Positions 16,837 through 24,850 of a stretch of DNA of 40,267 bases are shown here, in pieces. The translations under genes were made by a program, and so were the position numbers. Under the pieces are notes generated by a model. It was not told the origin of the DNA and made no database searches. It saw nothing but the letters and a program-made list of their open reading frames with translations. Source of the stretch: Proteiniphilum sp. UBA4084 (lineage in GTDB: Bacteria; Bacteroidota; Bacteroidia; Bacteroidales; Dysgonomonadaceae); assembly GCA_002383605.1 (NCBI GenBank), contig DFYK01000034.1, positions 1-40,267 of the forward strand, given 5' to 3'. How positions within the stretch are numbered: the stretch's first letter is position 1; each line of letters begins with the position of its first letter.

Positions 16837-18399
16837 ATGAAACGACTCCCACCCAAAATTTTAATATCTTTCTTGTTTGCAGCTGTAACCGCGACGGTGA
16901 GCGCAACCCACATTACATCAGCCAACTTTCAGGATCCCGATTCTCTGGAACTTTTCCGGGATATTACCGATATCAGCGGGCAAATTGAAAAGCAAACCCT
17001 GTCGTCGGACTACCCGCAAGAGGTAGATCTGCAGCAGCCTGTTATTGTTCCGCAGAATCAGGACAACCTGTTTCCTGAGAATGTCACGATTAAGCCGCTG
17101 TTGCCGGCAGGTGACTCCGTCGCTTACAGAAATCCGCTTGATTTGTTGTATGTGAGGAAAGAAAACGGCACGTTACACCTACCCGCAAGGAGTTACAATT
17201 TCGACGCGATGCGGGGGCTCACCTTTCGTGATACCCTCATTTACAATCCGTTGTTCCTGCCAATGATATTCAACGGCAAGGTGCTCCCCCGGGATCTGTC
17301 GTTCTATCCCCCGAAAGCCGATAACGGCACCGGATCACTCATCTCTCCCGATAAAACATTTGCACCCGCTTTGGCTCATGCCGATTTTGTGCAACAGGTG
17401 AGAAAGAACTATTATATGGAGTACCCCGACCGTATCCGGTACTCTGTTTTAAACTTTAACGATCTCCCCCGCGTGGCCAGCGGCGATGAGATTGTGCGTG
17501 AGACATTCAATCCGTTTCGTGAATTGTTGAAGTCAGAGACAACCTACTCCCTTGAAGCGCCCGGCGTGGAAGTGGCAACGATTAATCGGAAATATTGGGT
17601 GCGCTCCGGTGAACACTCCTTTCAGTTCGCCCAGAACTATTTCTCTGAGAACTGGCACAAGGGAGGAACCAACAACCTGAACTTCAACAGCTATCAGGTG
17701 CTCAGGGCAAACTACAACAAGGAGAAGATTAAGTTTAACAATACGCTCGAATGGCGGTTGTCTGTTTTTAATGCACCGGACGATACCCTGCGGAGATATC
17801 GCATCGGAAACGACCTGATTCGTTATTACGGTGATTTTGGTGTGGATGCTTTCATGAAGGGTTGGTCCTACTCGATGAATGTGGAAGCGAAATCACAGTT
17901 ATTCAACTCCTATCCCCCCAACTCCGATGTGCTCCGTTCAGCATTTTTGGCACCGCTTTATGTGAATGCCGGTGTGGGTTTGAAGTTCAACCTCGACAAG
18001 CGCTCGGAGAAAGTACGGCATCGCCGGTTCAGGTGGGATCTATCCATTGCTCCCATCTCCATTAACTATAAGTTCGTGGGGAATGATTCGGTGGATGTGA
18101 AAAGATACGGTATTCCCGAAAATAAACGATCGGTATTCGACTTCGGTTCTACCATCACTTCCATCATCAAATATGACATCACCCGGTACATTACCTGGGA
18201 TTCACGGCTGACCTATTTTACCAGTTATAAGAAGGTGTTGTCGGAGTTTGAAAACAGCCTGAATATGGCACTGAGCAACGCATTCTCCACCCGTATCTAT
18301 GTGAATATGCGTTTCGATGACGATGTGCCGCCCCATCCCGATCTGAAATACTGGCAGATCAATCAGACACTCAGTTTTGGATTGAACTACAAGTGGTGA
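16837..18399 (+). CDS. DUF3078 domain-containing outer-membrane-like protein
   Basis: A 520-residue protein with a signal peptide (MKRLPPKILISFLFAAVTAT), an N-terminal region of about 240 residues rich in Pro and Asp, and a C-terminal DUF3078 domain. The domain starts around YWVRSGEHSFQFAQNYFSEN and continues with the WHKGGTNNLN motif. From there on, alternating aromatic and polar residues and a terminal LSFGLNYKW strand suggest an outer-membrane beta-barrel. The function is unknown. It is a single gene with its own promoter, convergent with fmt; only six bases separate the two stops and no terminator fits between them. Confidence 0.85.
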   Translation: MKRLPPKILISFLFAAVTATVSATHITSANFQDPDSLELFRDITDISGQIEKQTLSSDYPQEVDLQQPVIVPQNQDNLFPENVTIKPLLPAGDSVAYRNPLDLLYVRKENGTLHLPARSYNFDAMRGLTFRDTLIYNPLFLPMIFNGKVLPRDLSFYPPKADNGTGSLISPDKTFAPALAHADFVQQVRKNYYMEYPDRIRYSVLNFNDLPRVASGDEIVRETFNPFRELLKSETTYSLEAPGVEVATINRKYWVRSGEHSFQFAQNYFSENWHKGGTNNLNFNSYQVLRANYNKEKIKFNNTLEWRLSVFNAPDDTLRRYRIGNDLIRYYGDFGVDAFMKGWSYSMNVEAKSQLFNSYPPNSDVLRSAFLAPLYVNAGVGLKFNLDKRSEKVRHRRFRWDLSIAPISINYKFVGNDSVDVKRYGIPENKRSVFDFGSTITSIIKYDITRYITWDSRLTYFTSYKKVLSEFENSLNMALSNAFSTRIYVNMRFDDDVPPHPDLKYWQINQTLSFGLNYKW

Positions 18400-18405
18400 T
18401 CCTGT

Positions 18406-19383
18406 TTATTTGAAAAAGGCATGCTCCGGGAAAGTGTAACCCCGGAGAAAATCGACTGTTTTCAATCGTTTTTTACCGGATACCTGCATGTCGGTCAGCC
18501 GGATGAATCCATCCTTTACAGCCACCTGAAGATATGTTTTGTTGTCGGTAACGAGGGTACCCGGCTGAAAGCCGTCGTTACCACCCGGCACAACTTCTCC
18601 TGCATACAACTTAAAACGAATCGCTTCTGCCGCATCATCCAGATACATTTCCGTCCACGCGGTGGGGTAAGGGGAGAGACCGCGAATAAAATTATAAATA
18701 TCTGTGGTTGTATTATGCCAGTTCACCCGGCAGGTCTCCGTAAATATCTTGGGGGCTGCCTTTAATACCGGATCATTTTCTATCAGATTCCCTTGCGGGA
18801 TGGTCGTCACGTTGCCCTGTGTGATGGCATCGACTGTTTGCAAAACCAGTTGCGCACCCATGACCATCAACCGGTCGTGTAGTGTCTCCGCATTGTCCTC
18901 CTCGAAGACCGGAGTCTTTTCCCGGAAGATAATTTGACCGGTATCTATTTCGTGGGAGAGAAAGAAAGTGGTTACGCCGGTTTCCTTTTCTCCGTTGATG
19001 AGCGCCCAGTTGATGGGTGCGGCGCCCCGGTACTGAGGAAGCAACGAAGCGTGCAGATTAAATGTTCCTCCGGGTGGCATGGACCATACCACCTCGGGAA
19101 GCATCCGGAAGGCTACCACTACCTGTATGTCGGCTTGTAACATTTTCAACTCATGCAGAAAGGTTTCCTCTTTCAGCTTTTCGGGTTGCAGCACTTTTAG
19201 TCCCTGTTGCAGGGCATACTGCTTCACTGCCGAGGATTGCAGTTTGTATCCTCTTCCCGCGGGCTTGTCGGGCATGGTGATGACACCCACCACATTGTAT
19301 TGGTTTTCAACGAGTGTTTTCAGCGACTCAACCGCAAACTCGGGAGTGCCCATGAAAACAATACGTAATGCTTTCTTTTCCAT
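18406..19383 (-). CDS. fmt: Methionyl-tRNA formyltransferase
   Basis: A 325-residue enzyme that formylates Met-tRNAfMet using 10-formyl-tetrahydrofolate. IVFMGTPEFAV at the N terminus, PDKPAGRG, the catalytic FNLHASLLPQYRGAAP (Asn and His), and LSHEIDTGQI with the catalytic Asp are present. A C-terminal beta-barrel domain ends KTVDFLRGYTFPE. The frame is open upstream to 19500, but that stretch overlaps the clc gene and has no family similarity. MEKKALRIVFMG at 19383 is chosen; ATG at 19395 is a close alternative. It lies 13 bases after clc, at the end of the recR operon. Confidence 0.95.
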   Translation of the reverse strand: MEKKALRIVFMGTPEFAVESLKTLVENQYNVVGVITMPDKPAGRGYKLQSSAVKQYALQQGLKVLQPEKLKEETFLHELKMLQADIQVVVAFRMLPEVVWSMPPGGTFNLHASLLPQYRGAAPINWALINGEKETGVTTFFLSHEIDTGQIIFREKTPVFEEDNAETLHDRLMVMGAQLVLQTVDAITQGNVTTIPQGNLIENDPVLKAAPKIFTETCRVNWHNTTTDIYNFIRGLSPYPTAWTEMYLDDAAEAIRFKLYAGEVVPGGNDGFQPGTLVTDNKTYLQVAVKDGFIRLTDMQVSGKKRLKTVDFLRGYTFPEHAFFK

Positions 19384-19396
19384 TTTACACAGCATG

Positions 19397-21187
19397 TTAA
19401 TTGTCGGTGTCGGAATAATTTTCCACCAAAACCTCCCTGTAGGAGTTAAATACCGACGATTGGGATAAAATACCCTGGTAGACACCCTTGTCGTCGACAA
19501 CCGGCAGGTTCCAGACTTTCGTGTTTTCGAACATATTCATCACCTTTTCCATGCTGGAATTGATGGAAACCTTTGCCGGTGCGCCCACCATAAACGTATC
19601 CACGGTGAATCTGTCATACAGTTCCGGTCGGAACATGATGTTGCGGATGTCGTTCATCATGACCAGGCCGAGGAGTATCCCGTTGTTGTTTACTACCGGA
19701 AAGATATTCCGGTTACTGGATGAAATTACTTTGACCATTTCTCCCAGTGTCATGTTGGGTGTCACCGTGGGGATATCTTTTTCCAGCAGGTCATCGATCT
19801 TCAAAAAAGTGAGGACCGCCTTATCCTTGTGGTGCGTAATCAGTTTTCCTTTTTTGGCAAGCCGTATCGCATAGATGCTGTGTTTCTCAAAAACCAGGAT
19901 GGTTCCGTATGATACCAGCGACACGATCATCAGGGGAAGAAACAGCTCATATCCCCCGGTCAGTTCGGCGATGAGGAAGGTGCCGGTGAGCGGCGCGTGC
20001 ATCACACCGGCCATCACGCCGGCCATGCCCATCAGCGCGAAGTTCTCCTGAGGCAGGAAGGTGGAATAACCCAGCTGATTGAGTGTGTAGGAAAAGATGA
20101 ATCCGGCAATGCAACCCAAAAACAGGGTGGGGGCAAATACCCCGCCGGTACCGCCTCCGCCGTTGGTGGCACTGGTGGCAAAAACCTTGAAAAGAAGTAC
20201 CAGTGTTAGAAAGACGATGATCGCCCAGCGACTTTCGAGATTGTAAAAAAAACTTTCGTTGGTGAGCGAACGGAAAGAATCGCCCCCGGCGAGCAATGTG
20301 TCAATGGTGTTGTATCCTTCGCCAAAAAGCGGCGGAAAGAAGAATATCAACAGACTGAGTATCACTCCACCCAGCACAAACCGCTTCCAGTTAGATAAAT
20401 TATGAAATATTCCTTCACACCAGCTCATGGTGCGGATTACATACAGAGAGATAAACCCGCAGAAGATGCCCAGTAAGATTACATAGGGAATGCGATTGAG
20501 CGAAAATGGCTCAACCTGGGAGAACGCAAACATGGCAGCCATGCCGTTGAGGAGGTAAGATACGGTGGTAGCCGTGACGGCGGTCACCAGCAGAGGAAGG
20601 ATGGACGACATGGTGAGGTCGAGTAACAGCACCTCTATCACAAAAAGAATACCCGCCACCGGAGCCTTGAAAATACCGGCGATGGCTCCTGCTGCGCCGC
20701 AGCCGACCAGGATCATCAGGCTGTGTTGTTCCAGCCTGAAGAACCTTCCCAGGTTGGAGCCGATGGCCGAGCCGGTGAGCACGATGGGTGCCTCCGCGCC
20801 CACTGAACCGCCAAACCCGATGGTGACGGAGCTGGCCACGAGCGACGAGTACATGTTGTGGGGTTTGATGCGGCTCTTGCGTTGTGAAATGGAAAAAAGA
20901 ATCTTGGTCACGCCATGGCTGATGTCGTCTTTCACCACATATTTCACATACAACCCGGCAATAAGGATACCTGCAATGGGTAAAAGCAGGTAGGAGAAAT
21001 TGAGATTGTCGTGGCTGAAGTTTTCGGTGAGGAAGACCTGTAGAAAATGGATGGATATCTTCAGTACATAGGCAGCCAGGGCTGTCAGTATCCCTACCAG
21101 AAAACAGACAAAAAGCAGGAAATGGCGCTCTTTAATGTGTGCATCACGCCAAAGCAGAAACCGGTCATGTATTTCTTTCAATTGCAT
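19397..21187 (-). CDS. ClC-type chloride channel/transporter with CBS pair
   Basis: A 596-residue protein. The first 430 residues are hydrophobic with the ClC pattern. The gating glutamate motif appears as GGSVGAEAP (Glu132, in place of the E. coli GREGP), and GGGGTGGVFAPTLFLGC near 345-361 corresponds to the conserved GxFxP region. Residues from about 455 form a tandem CBS regulatory domain (DIPTVTPNMTLGEMVKVI; APAKVSINSSMEKVMNMF) that may sense adenine nucleotides. It moves chloride or a related anion across the inner membrane; whether it is a channel or an H+ exchanger cannot be decided here. It sits between tsaC and fmt in the operon. Confidence 0.92.
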   Translation of the reverse strand: MQLKEIHDRFLLWRDAHIKERHFLLFVCFLVGILTALAAYVLKISIHFLQVFLTENFSHDNLNFSYLLLPIAGILIAGLYVKYVVKDDISHGVTKILFSISQRKSRIKPHNMYSSLVASSVTIGFGGSVGAEAPIVLTGSAIGSNLGRFFRLEQHSLMILVGCGAAGAIAGIFKAPVAGILFVIEVLLLDLTMSSILPLLVTAVTATTVSYLLNGMAAMFAFSQVEPFSLNRIPYVILLGIFCGFISLYVIRTMSWCEGIFHNLSNWKRFVLGGVILSLLIFFFPPLFGEGYNTIDTLLAGGDSFRSLTNESFFYNLESRWAIIVFLTLVLLFKVFATSATNGGGGTGGVFAPTLFLGCIAGFIFSYTLNQLGYSTFLPQENFALMGMAGVMAGVMHAPLTGTFLIAELTGGYELFLPLMIVSLVSYGTILVFEKHSIYAIRLAKKGKLITHHKDKAVLTFLKIDDLLEKDIPTVTPNMTLGEMVKVISSSNRNIFPVVNNNGILLGLVMMNDIRNIMFRPELYDRFTVDTFMVGAPAKVSINSSMEKVMNMFENTKVWNLPVVDDKGVYQGILSQSSVFNSYREVLVENYSDTDN

Positions 21188-21224
21188 CTTTTATATCTTC
21201 TACGGGCAAAGATAATGAAATTCT

Positions 21225-21788
21225 TTACTTTCGGATGATGTGAATGGTCCCGTCTTTCTCCAGCTTCACGATGCCGGAAGGTTTTGCCGGGGTTGTCTCT
21301 TTTTGCCGGTAGGTTACAACATAGTCGACTCCCTTTTTTATCTCCCCCGCGATCTGTGAAAAGCGATCAGGCGCTGTTTCACCGCTCACGTTGGCCGACG
21401 TGGAAACGATGGGCTTGCGGTACTGGCGGCACAACTCCCGTGAAAAAGTTTCAGCAGTGATGCGTATGCCGATGCTTCCATCAGCGGCGACCAGGTTGGA
21501 CGCCAGGTTTTTGGCGCCATCGTAGATGATGGTGAGTGGCTTGTCGGTCAACTCTATCAGGTCCCATGCGATATCGGGCACCTCCTTCACATAAGTCTGC
21601 AGTTTGGCCGGATTATCGAGCAGTACCAGCATCGATTTGCTGTCGCTGCGCTGCTTCAGTTCATACACGCGCTGTACGGCTTCTTCGTTGGTGGCATCGC
21701 AGCCAATCCCCCAGATGGTGTCGGTGGGATAGAGAATAATCCCGCCGTTTTTCAAGATTTCACAAGCTTTTTTGATATCCTCCTGCAT
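21225..21788 (-). CDS. tsaC: L-threonylcarbamoyladenylate synthase (TsaC/YrdC)
   Basis: A 187-residue single-domain YrdC protein that makes threonylcarbamoyl-AMP from threonine, bicarbonate and ATP, the first step of t6A37 tRNA modification. YPTDTIWGIGCDATNEEAV, LKQRSDSKSMLVLL (nucleotide-binding KR-S-K pattern) and STSANVSGETAP are all present. It lacks the Sua5 C-terminal domain, hence TsaC type. It lies between GNAT (42-base gap) and clc (37-base gap) in the recR operon. Confidence 0.93.
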   Translation of the reverse strand: MQEDIKKACEILKNGGIILYPTDTIWGIGCDATNEEAVQRVYELKQRSDSKSMLVLLDNPAKLQTYVKEVPDIAWDLIELTDKPLTIIYDGAKNLASNLVAADGSIGIRITAETFSRELCRQYRKPIVSTSANVSGETAPDRFSQIAGEIKKGVDYVVTYRQKETTPAKPSGIVKLEKDGTIHIIRK

Positions 21789-21830
21789 ATACTTTCTTTT
21801 TTTTATTTACTGTCTTATGCGACATGCCGC

Positions 21831-22361
21831 TCATATCTTCCTGATTTTCTGCCACATCTGTACATCTTCATACCTGTCTCCCCGGGAGAGCCATTCCCGC
21901 AATATGCCTGCCGGGAGATATCCCGCCTTTTTGAATAATAGCCTGCTCGCCTGGTTTTTCTCCGGCACAAGGGCATAAAGCTGGTGGAGTGAGAGGAAGC
22001 CAAAAGCATATTCCTCCAGCAGCAACAATGACTGCAGCCCGTAGCCCCTGTTTCGTTGATCATCATCGATGAGGATGCCCACACCCGCTCTCCGGTGGAA
22101 GGGATCAAAGTCGTAGAGATCAGCCATGCCGATCACTGTTTTCGATTCCCGCAGCAGGACCATCAACCGCACCTGTTTATCGGTATAGATATCCTGTTTC
22201 GATTCGGTAAGATACTGTCTGAGGCTGAAACGGGAATAAGGGGCGGTGGCATTGCCGTATTCCCACAAATGGGTGTCATTTTCCCACTTGTAAAGCAGTT
22301 CCAGATCTTCCGGTTCGGGCGCACGCAACAGAAGTTCTTTATTTTCCAGTAGTTTATTCAT
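21831..22361 (-). CDS. GNAT family N-acetyltransferase
   Basis: A 176-residue acetyltransferase of the RimJ/RimL-like branch. LLRAPEPEDLELLYKWEND starts the domain. The acetyl-CoA loop region is VGILIDDDQRNRGYGLQSL (the RxxGxG-like RNRGYG), and ASRLLFKKAGY forms the last conserved helix. The substrate is unknown; protein N-termini, antibiotics and small molecules are all possible for the branch. The start at 22361 overlaps the preceding stop (ATGAATAA), indicating coupled translation. An earlier in-frame ATG at 22385 would lie deeper inside the upstream gene. Confidence 0.88.
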   Translation of the reverse strand: MNKLLENKELLLRAPEPEDLELLYKWENDTHLWEYGNATAPYSRFSLRQYLTESKQDIYTDKQVRLMVLLRESKTVIGMADLYDFDPFHRRAGVGILIDDDQRNRGYGLQSLLLLEEYAFGFLSLHQLYALVPEKNQASRLLFKKAGYLPAGILREWLSRGDRYEDVQMWQKIRKI

Positions 22362-22845
22362 CTTCCAATGGTTCCTGAGGTTCATGCATGATCTGCTGCC
22401 CGGGATCGGGCAGCTCCGAGAGGTTTGTCAGTTCGACCAAAGAGGGCCGGCAAAATAAAAATATGATGAAGAGCACGATGGTGAACCACATGAAATTGCT
22501 GTTGCGGGAGAAGCCCAGCAATGCGATATTCATCAGTGTGACTGCGCTAAGGGTATAAAGGCGCAGAAAAAATAATTTTTTATATTTTGTACCTGCTTCA
22601 ACGGCCTTCAGGGGGCGGGGAATCTTTTTTAGCCGATCGGCAAATAGCTTCAGTGATAATGGGATAGCAGTGATGGTGATCATGATGGCATATCGTTCCA
22701 TGATGACACCCACAGATAGAAAATTCTCAGGGATGGGGATGATCCGTAACAGTACCAACAGAAACAGCAAGGCAAGGAAAATTATATTTCCGTACAGATG
22801 TCGACTTAGATTGATAATAATGCGGTCGTCGGCAGTGCTTTTCAT
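22354..22845 (-). CDS. Four-helix integral membrane protein, unknown function
   Basis: A 163-residue protein with four predicted helices, near 18-37, 44-66, 93-112 and 117-135, and an acidic, Pro-rich cytoplasmic tail ending EPLEDE. A basic loop (KLFADRLKKIPRPLK) lies between helices 2 and 3. I do not recognise the family. It overlaps recR by four bases at its start and GNAT by eight at its end, so it is embedded in a tightly coupled operon. That argues for a real and conserved product. Confidence 0.75.
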   Translation of the reverse strand: MKSTADDRIIINLSRHLYGNIIFLALLFLLVLLRIIPIPENFLSVGVIMERYAIMITITAIPLSLKLFADRLKKIPRPLKAVEAGTKYKKLFFLRLYTLSAVTLMNIALLGFSRNSNFMWFTIVLFIIFLFCRPSLVELTNLSELPDPGQQIMHEPQEPLEDE

Positions 22846-23474
22846 CTCGACAATAATTTATAAGATTCGTCAAAAGGGGTTCTGTTTAGTATGGAACGTC
22901 CCAATGTCACCTCATCGGCGTATTCAATTTCATCGCCGATGGAGACTCCCCGTGCAATGATGCTCACTTTCACCGGATAAGCTTGCAGCTTGCGGAATAT
23001 ATAAAAGTTGGTGGTGTCACCCTCCATGGTGGCACTCAGCGCCAGAATGACCTCTCTGATGCCACCGGCTTTCACCCGCTCCTCAAGGCTCGCAATTTCC
23101 AGATTCGACGGGCCGATGCCGTCGATGGGGGAGATGATGCCGCCCAGAACATGATATAACCCGTTAAACTGTACGGTCTTCTCGATGGCCATCACCTCTT
23201 TGATATTTTCCACGACACATATCACGGAGTTGTCGCGCGTTTTGTCGGCACAGATGCCGCACATATCCGTATCGGAAATATTATGACAGCAGACGCAGTA
23301 TTTTACTTCCTGTCTCAGTCTGAGCACACTTTCTGTGAAACGTATTACGCTTTCTTCTTCCTGGCGTAACAGGTATAGTACCAGGCGCAGGGCCGATTTT
23401 CGGCCTATTCCCGGGAGTCTGGCAAATTCGTTCACTGCATTTTCGAGCAGAGTAGAAGGGTAGGGGCTGTTCAT
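22842..23474 (-). CDS. recR: Recombination mediator protein RecR
   Basis: A 210-residue RecF-pathway protein that, with RecO, loads RecA on gapped DNA. The helix-hairpin-helix region FARLPGIGRKSALRL, the Cys4 zinc finger (Cys60, Cys63, Cys72, Cys75) and the Toprim domain (VICVVENIKEVMAIEKT and the ILALSATMEGDTTNFYIF region) are present. Length is typical. It is the first gene of the operon that continues to fmt, with a good promoter at 23565-23596. Confidence 0.95.
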   Translation of the reverse strand: MNSPYPSTLLENAVNEFARLPGIGRKSALRLVLYLLRQEEESVIRFTESVLRLRQEVKYCVCCHNISDTDMCGICADKTRDNSVICVVENIKEVMAIEKTVQFNGLYHVLGGIISPIDGIGPSNLEIASLEERVKAGGIREVILALSATMEGDTTNFYIFRKLQAYPVKVSIIARGVSIGDEIEYADEVTLGRSILNRTPFDESYKLLSR

Positions 23475-23549
23475 TGTTTACAATCTTTTGTGCAGCAGGA
23501 AGATAATGACCGCCGGGCAGCGTGCAGGGTTGCAGGTAAATTACCGGGA

Positions 23550-23573
23550 GTATCTTATCTTACGCAAAGATAC
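23550..23573. promoter_or_regulatory. Inverted repeat over the recR -7 box
   Basis: GTATCTT (23550-23556) and AAGATAC (23567-23573) form a perfect 7-bp inverted repeat with a 10-base spacer. It covers the recR -7 box, so it is a possible operator. Confidence 0.35.
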
Positions 23574-23596
23574 GATGAATCGGTTTACCTGACAAA
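23565..23596 (-). promoter_or_regulatory. recR operon promoter
   Basis: On the - strand: TTTG (23596-23593), 20-base spacer, TATCTTTG (23572-23565), a full match to both consensus elements. The leader to the recR ATG is about 85 bases. Confidence 0.65.
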
Positions 23597-23727
23597 TTCT
23601 TTTAAATTGTAAAAGAAGGCCCTCACAGGCGATTTGGCATTCAAAGATTAACCAGCGTTTCTGATTTAAATTAAAATCCAGGGGCATTTTTTTACGTCGA
23701 TTTCGTGTTTTGTTTGATATAAGTTTG

Positions 23728-23735
23728 TAATTTTG
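23728..23735 (+). promoter_or_regulatory. serA promoter -7 box
   Basis: TAATTTTG is a full -7 match, 44 bases before the serA start. TTG triplets occur about 15 bases upstream, which is shorter than usual. Confidence 0.5.
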
Positions 23736-23779
23736 TGGCTCTATAAATTTCGGTGAATTTTTTAAAAAAAGAGGAAAAT

Positions 23780-24706
23780 ATGAAGGTACTTTTAGCAACA
23801 AGTAAACCATTTGCCGTGCAGGCTGTACAAAGAATACAGAAAATTATTGAATCAGCGGGTCATTCATTCACCAAGCTGGAAAATTATACTGACAAGGCTC
23901 AATTACTTGATGCTGTAAAAGATGTGGATGCGGTGATCATACGAAGTGATCTGATCGATCAGGAAGTGATGGATGCTGCTTCCAACCTGAAAATTGTGGT
24001 CAGGGCAGGTGCAGGTTTTGACAATGTGGATCTGGAGGCAGCTACAGCTCACAATATCTGCGTAATGAACACGCCGGGTCAAAATGCCAACGCAGTAGCT
24101 GAGCTTGTATTCGGCATGATCATTTTTATGCAGCGCAATCGGTTCGACGGTTCGGTGGGACGTGAGATCAAAGACCGCAAGCTCGGCCTGTACGCCTTTG
24201 GTAACGTAGCAAAAATGGTAGCCAAAATTGCCCGTGGCTTCGATATGCCCGTATATGCCTATTCCCCCACGCTTACACACGACGACCTGCGAAAGGAAGG
24301 TGAGTATGGCGTGATCGCAGCGTACAGTAACATTGAGCTGTTTCAGAGCAGCGACTTCATATCACTGCATATGCCCTTGCTGGACGAAACGCGCGATTGT
24401 GTGAATTACGAACTACTATCTTATATGCCCGAGGACGGCATGCTGATTAACACGGCACGCAAAGAACTTCTGGTGGAAGAAGATCTGATCCGTCTTATGG
24501 AGGAACGTCCTTTGTTTCAATATGCCACCGATGTAAAACCGGACAGACACGAAGAGTTTCTGGCTAAGTTTCCGAATCGTTATTTTGCAACACCCAAAAA
24601 AACGGGAGCGCAGACCACGGACGCCAACATCAATTCGGGCCTGGCTGCTGCCAAACAGATCGTCGCTTTCTTCAATAACGGCGATGAGTGTTATCGGGTG
24701 AATTAG
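23780..24706 (+). CDS. serA: 3-phosphoglycerate dehydrogenase, short Bacteroidetes type
   Basis: A 308-residue D-isomer-specific 2-hydroxyacid dehydrogenase with no ACT domain. It is placed next to serC, so it probably makes 3-phosphohydroxypyruvate for serine synthesis. VVRAGAGFDNVD and NTPGQNANAVAELVFG are the substrate-binding regions, and the active-site Arg is in LINTARKELL (Arg227). Two departures are clear. The expected TPHIGA histidine is Lys273 (ATPKKTGAQT), and the GxGxxG dinucleotide loop reads GLYAFGNVAK. The family from Bacteroides, as I recall it, has the same changes. The start at 23780 follows GAGGA (23771-23775); the nine-codon extension upstream is discarded. Confidence 0.88.
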   Translation: MKVLLATSKPFAVQAVQRIQKIIESAGHSFTKLENYTDKAQLLDAVKDVDAVIIRSDLIDQEVMDAASNLKIVVRAGAGFDNVDLEAATAHNICVMNTPGQNANAVAELVFGMIIFMQRNRFDGSVGREIKDRKLGLYAFGNVAKMVAKIARGFDMPVYAYSPTLTHDDLRKEGEYGVIAAYSNIELFQSSDFISLHMPLLDETRDCVNYELLSYMPEDGMLINTARKELLVEEDLIRLMEERPLFQYATDVKPDRHEEFLAKFPNRYFATPKKTGAQTTDANINSGLAAAKQIVAFFNNGDECYRVN

Positions 24707-24707
24707 G

Positions 24708-24735
24708 AATCAGCTGTCAGTTGTCAGCTGTCAGC
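24708..24735 (+). repeat. TCAGC heptamer array 1 (serA-serC gap)
   Basis: Four back-to-back 7-base units with consensus NNTCAGC (the last two are identical TGTCAGC). It starts two bases after the serA stop. Confidence 0.75.
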
Positions 24736-24772
24736 TTCGGTAGTGGAATGTTGTTAAGTGCAGCGGTTTGGA

Positions 24773-24807
24773 AGTTAGCTGTCAGCAATCAGGATCCAGC
24801 GGTCAGC
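24773..24807 (+). repeat. TCAGC heptamer array 2 (serA-serC gap)
   Basis: Five degenerate 7-base units (AGTTAGC, TGTCAGC, then three more of the form NNYCAGN), 37 bases after array 1. The 144-base serA-serC gap is otherwise featureless. Confidence 0.6.
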
Positions 24808-24850
24808 GATCCAGAGAGATGTCGGAAATCAGAATTTAATTATAATCAAT

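Larger units (their letters stand above)
23475..23779. other. Divergent intergenic region between recR and serA
   Basis: A 305-base gap holding the recR promoter with an overlapping inverted repeat (23550-23573), an AT-rich 8-bp hairpin (TTCTTTTA/TAAAAGAA, 23597-23617) of unknown role, and the serA -7 box. A 90-codon frame on the - strand has no coding character and overlaps serA. Confidence 0.6.

Noticed and set aside
19384..19500. N-terminal extension of Fmt
   Set aside because: It overlaps the end of clc and precedes the normal Fmt start motif; no similarity expected.
23541..23810. 89-codon - strand frame in the recR-serA gap
   Set aside because: It spans both promoters and the serA start, with no coding character.
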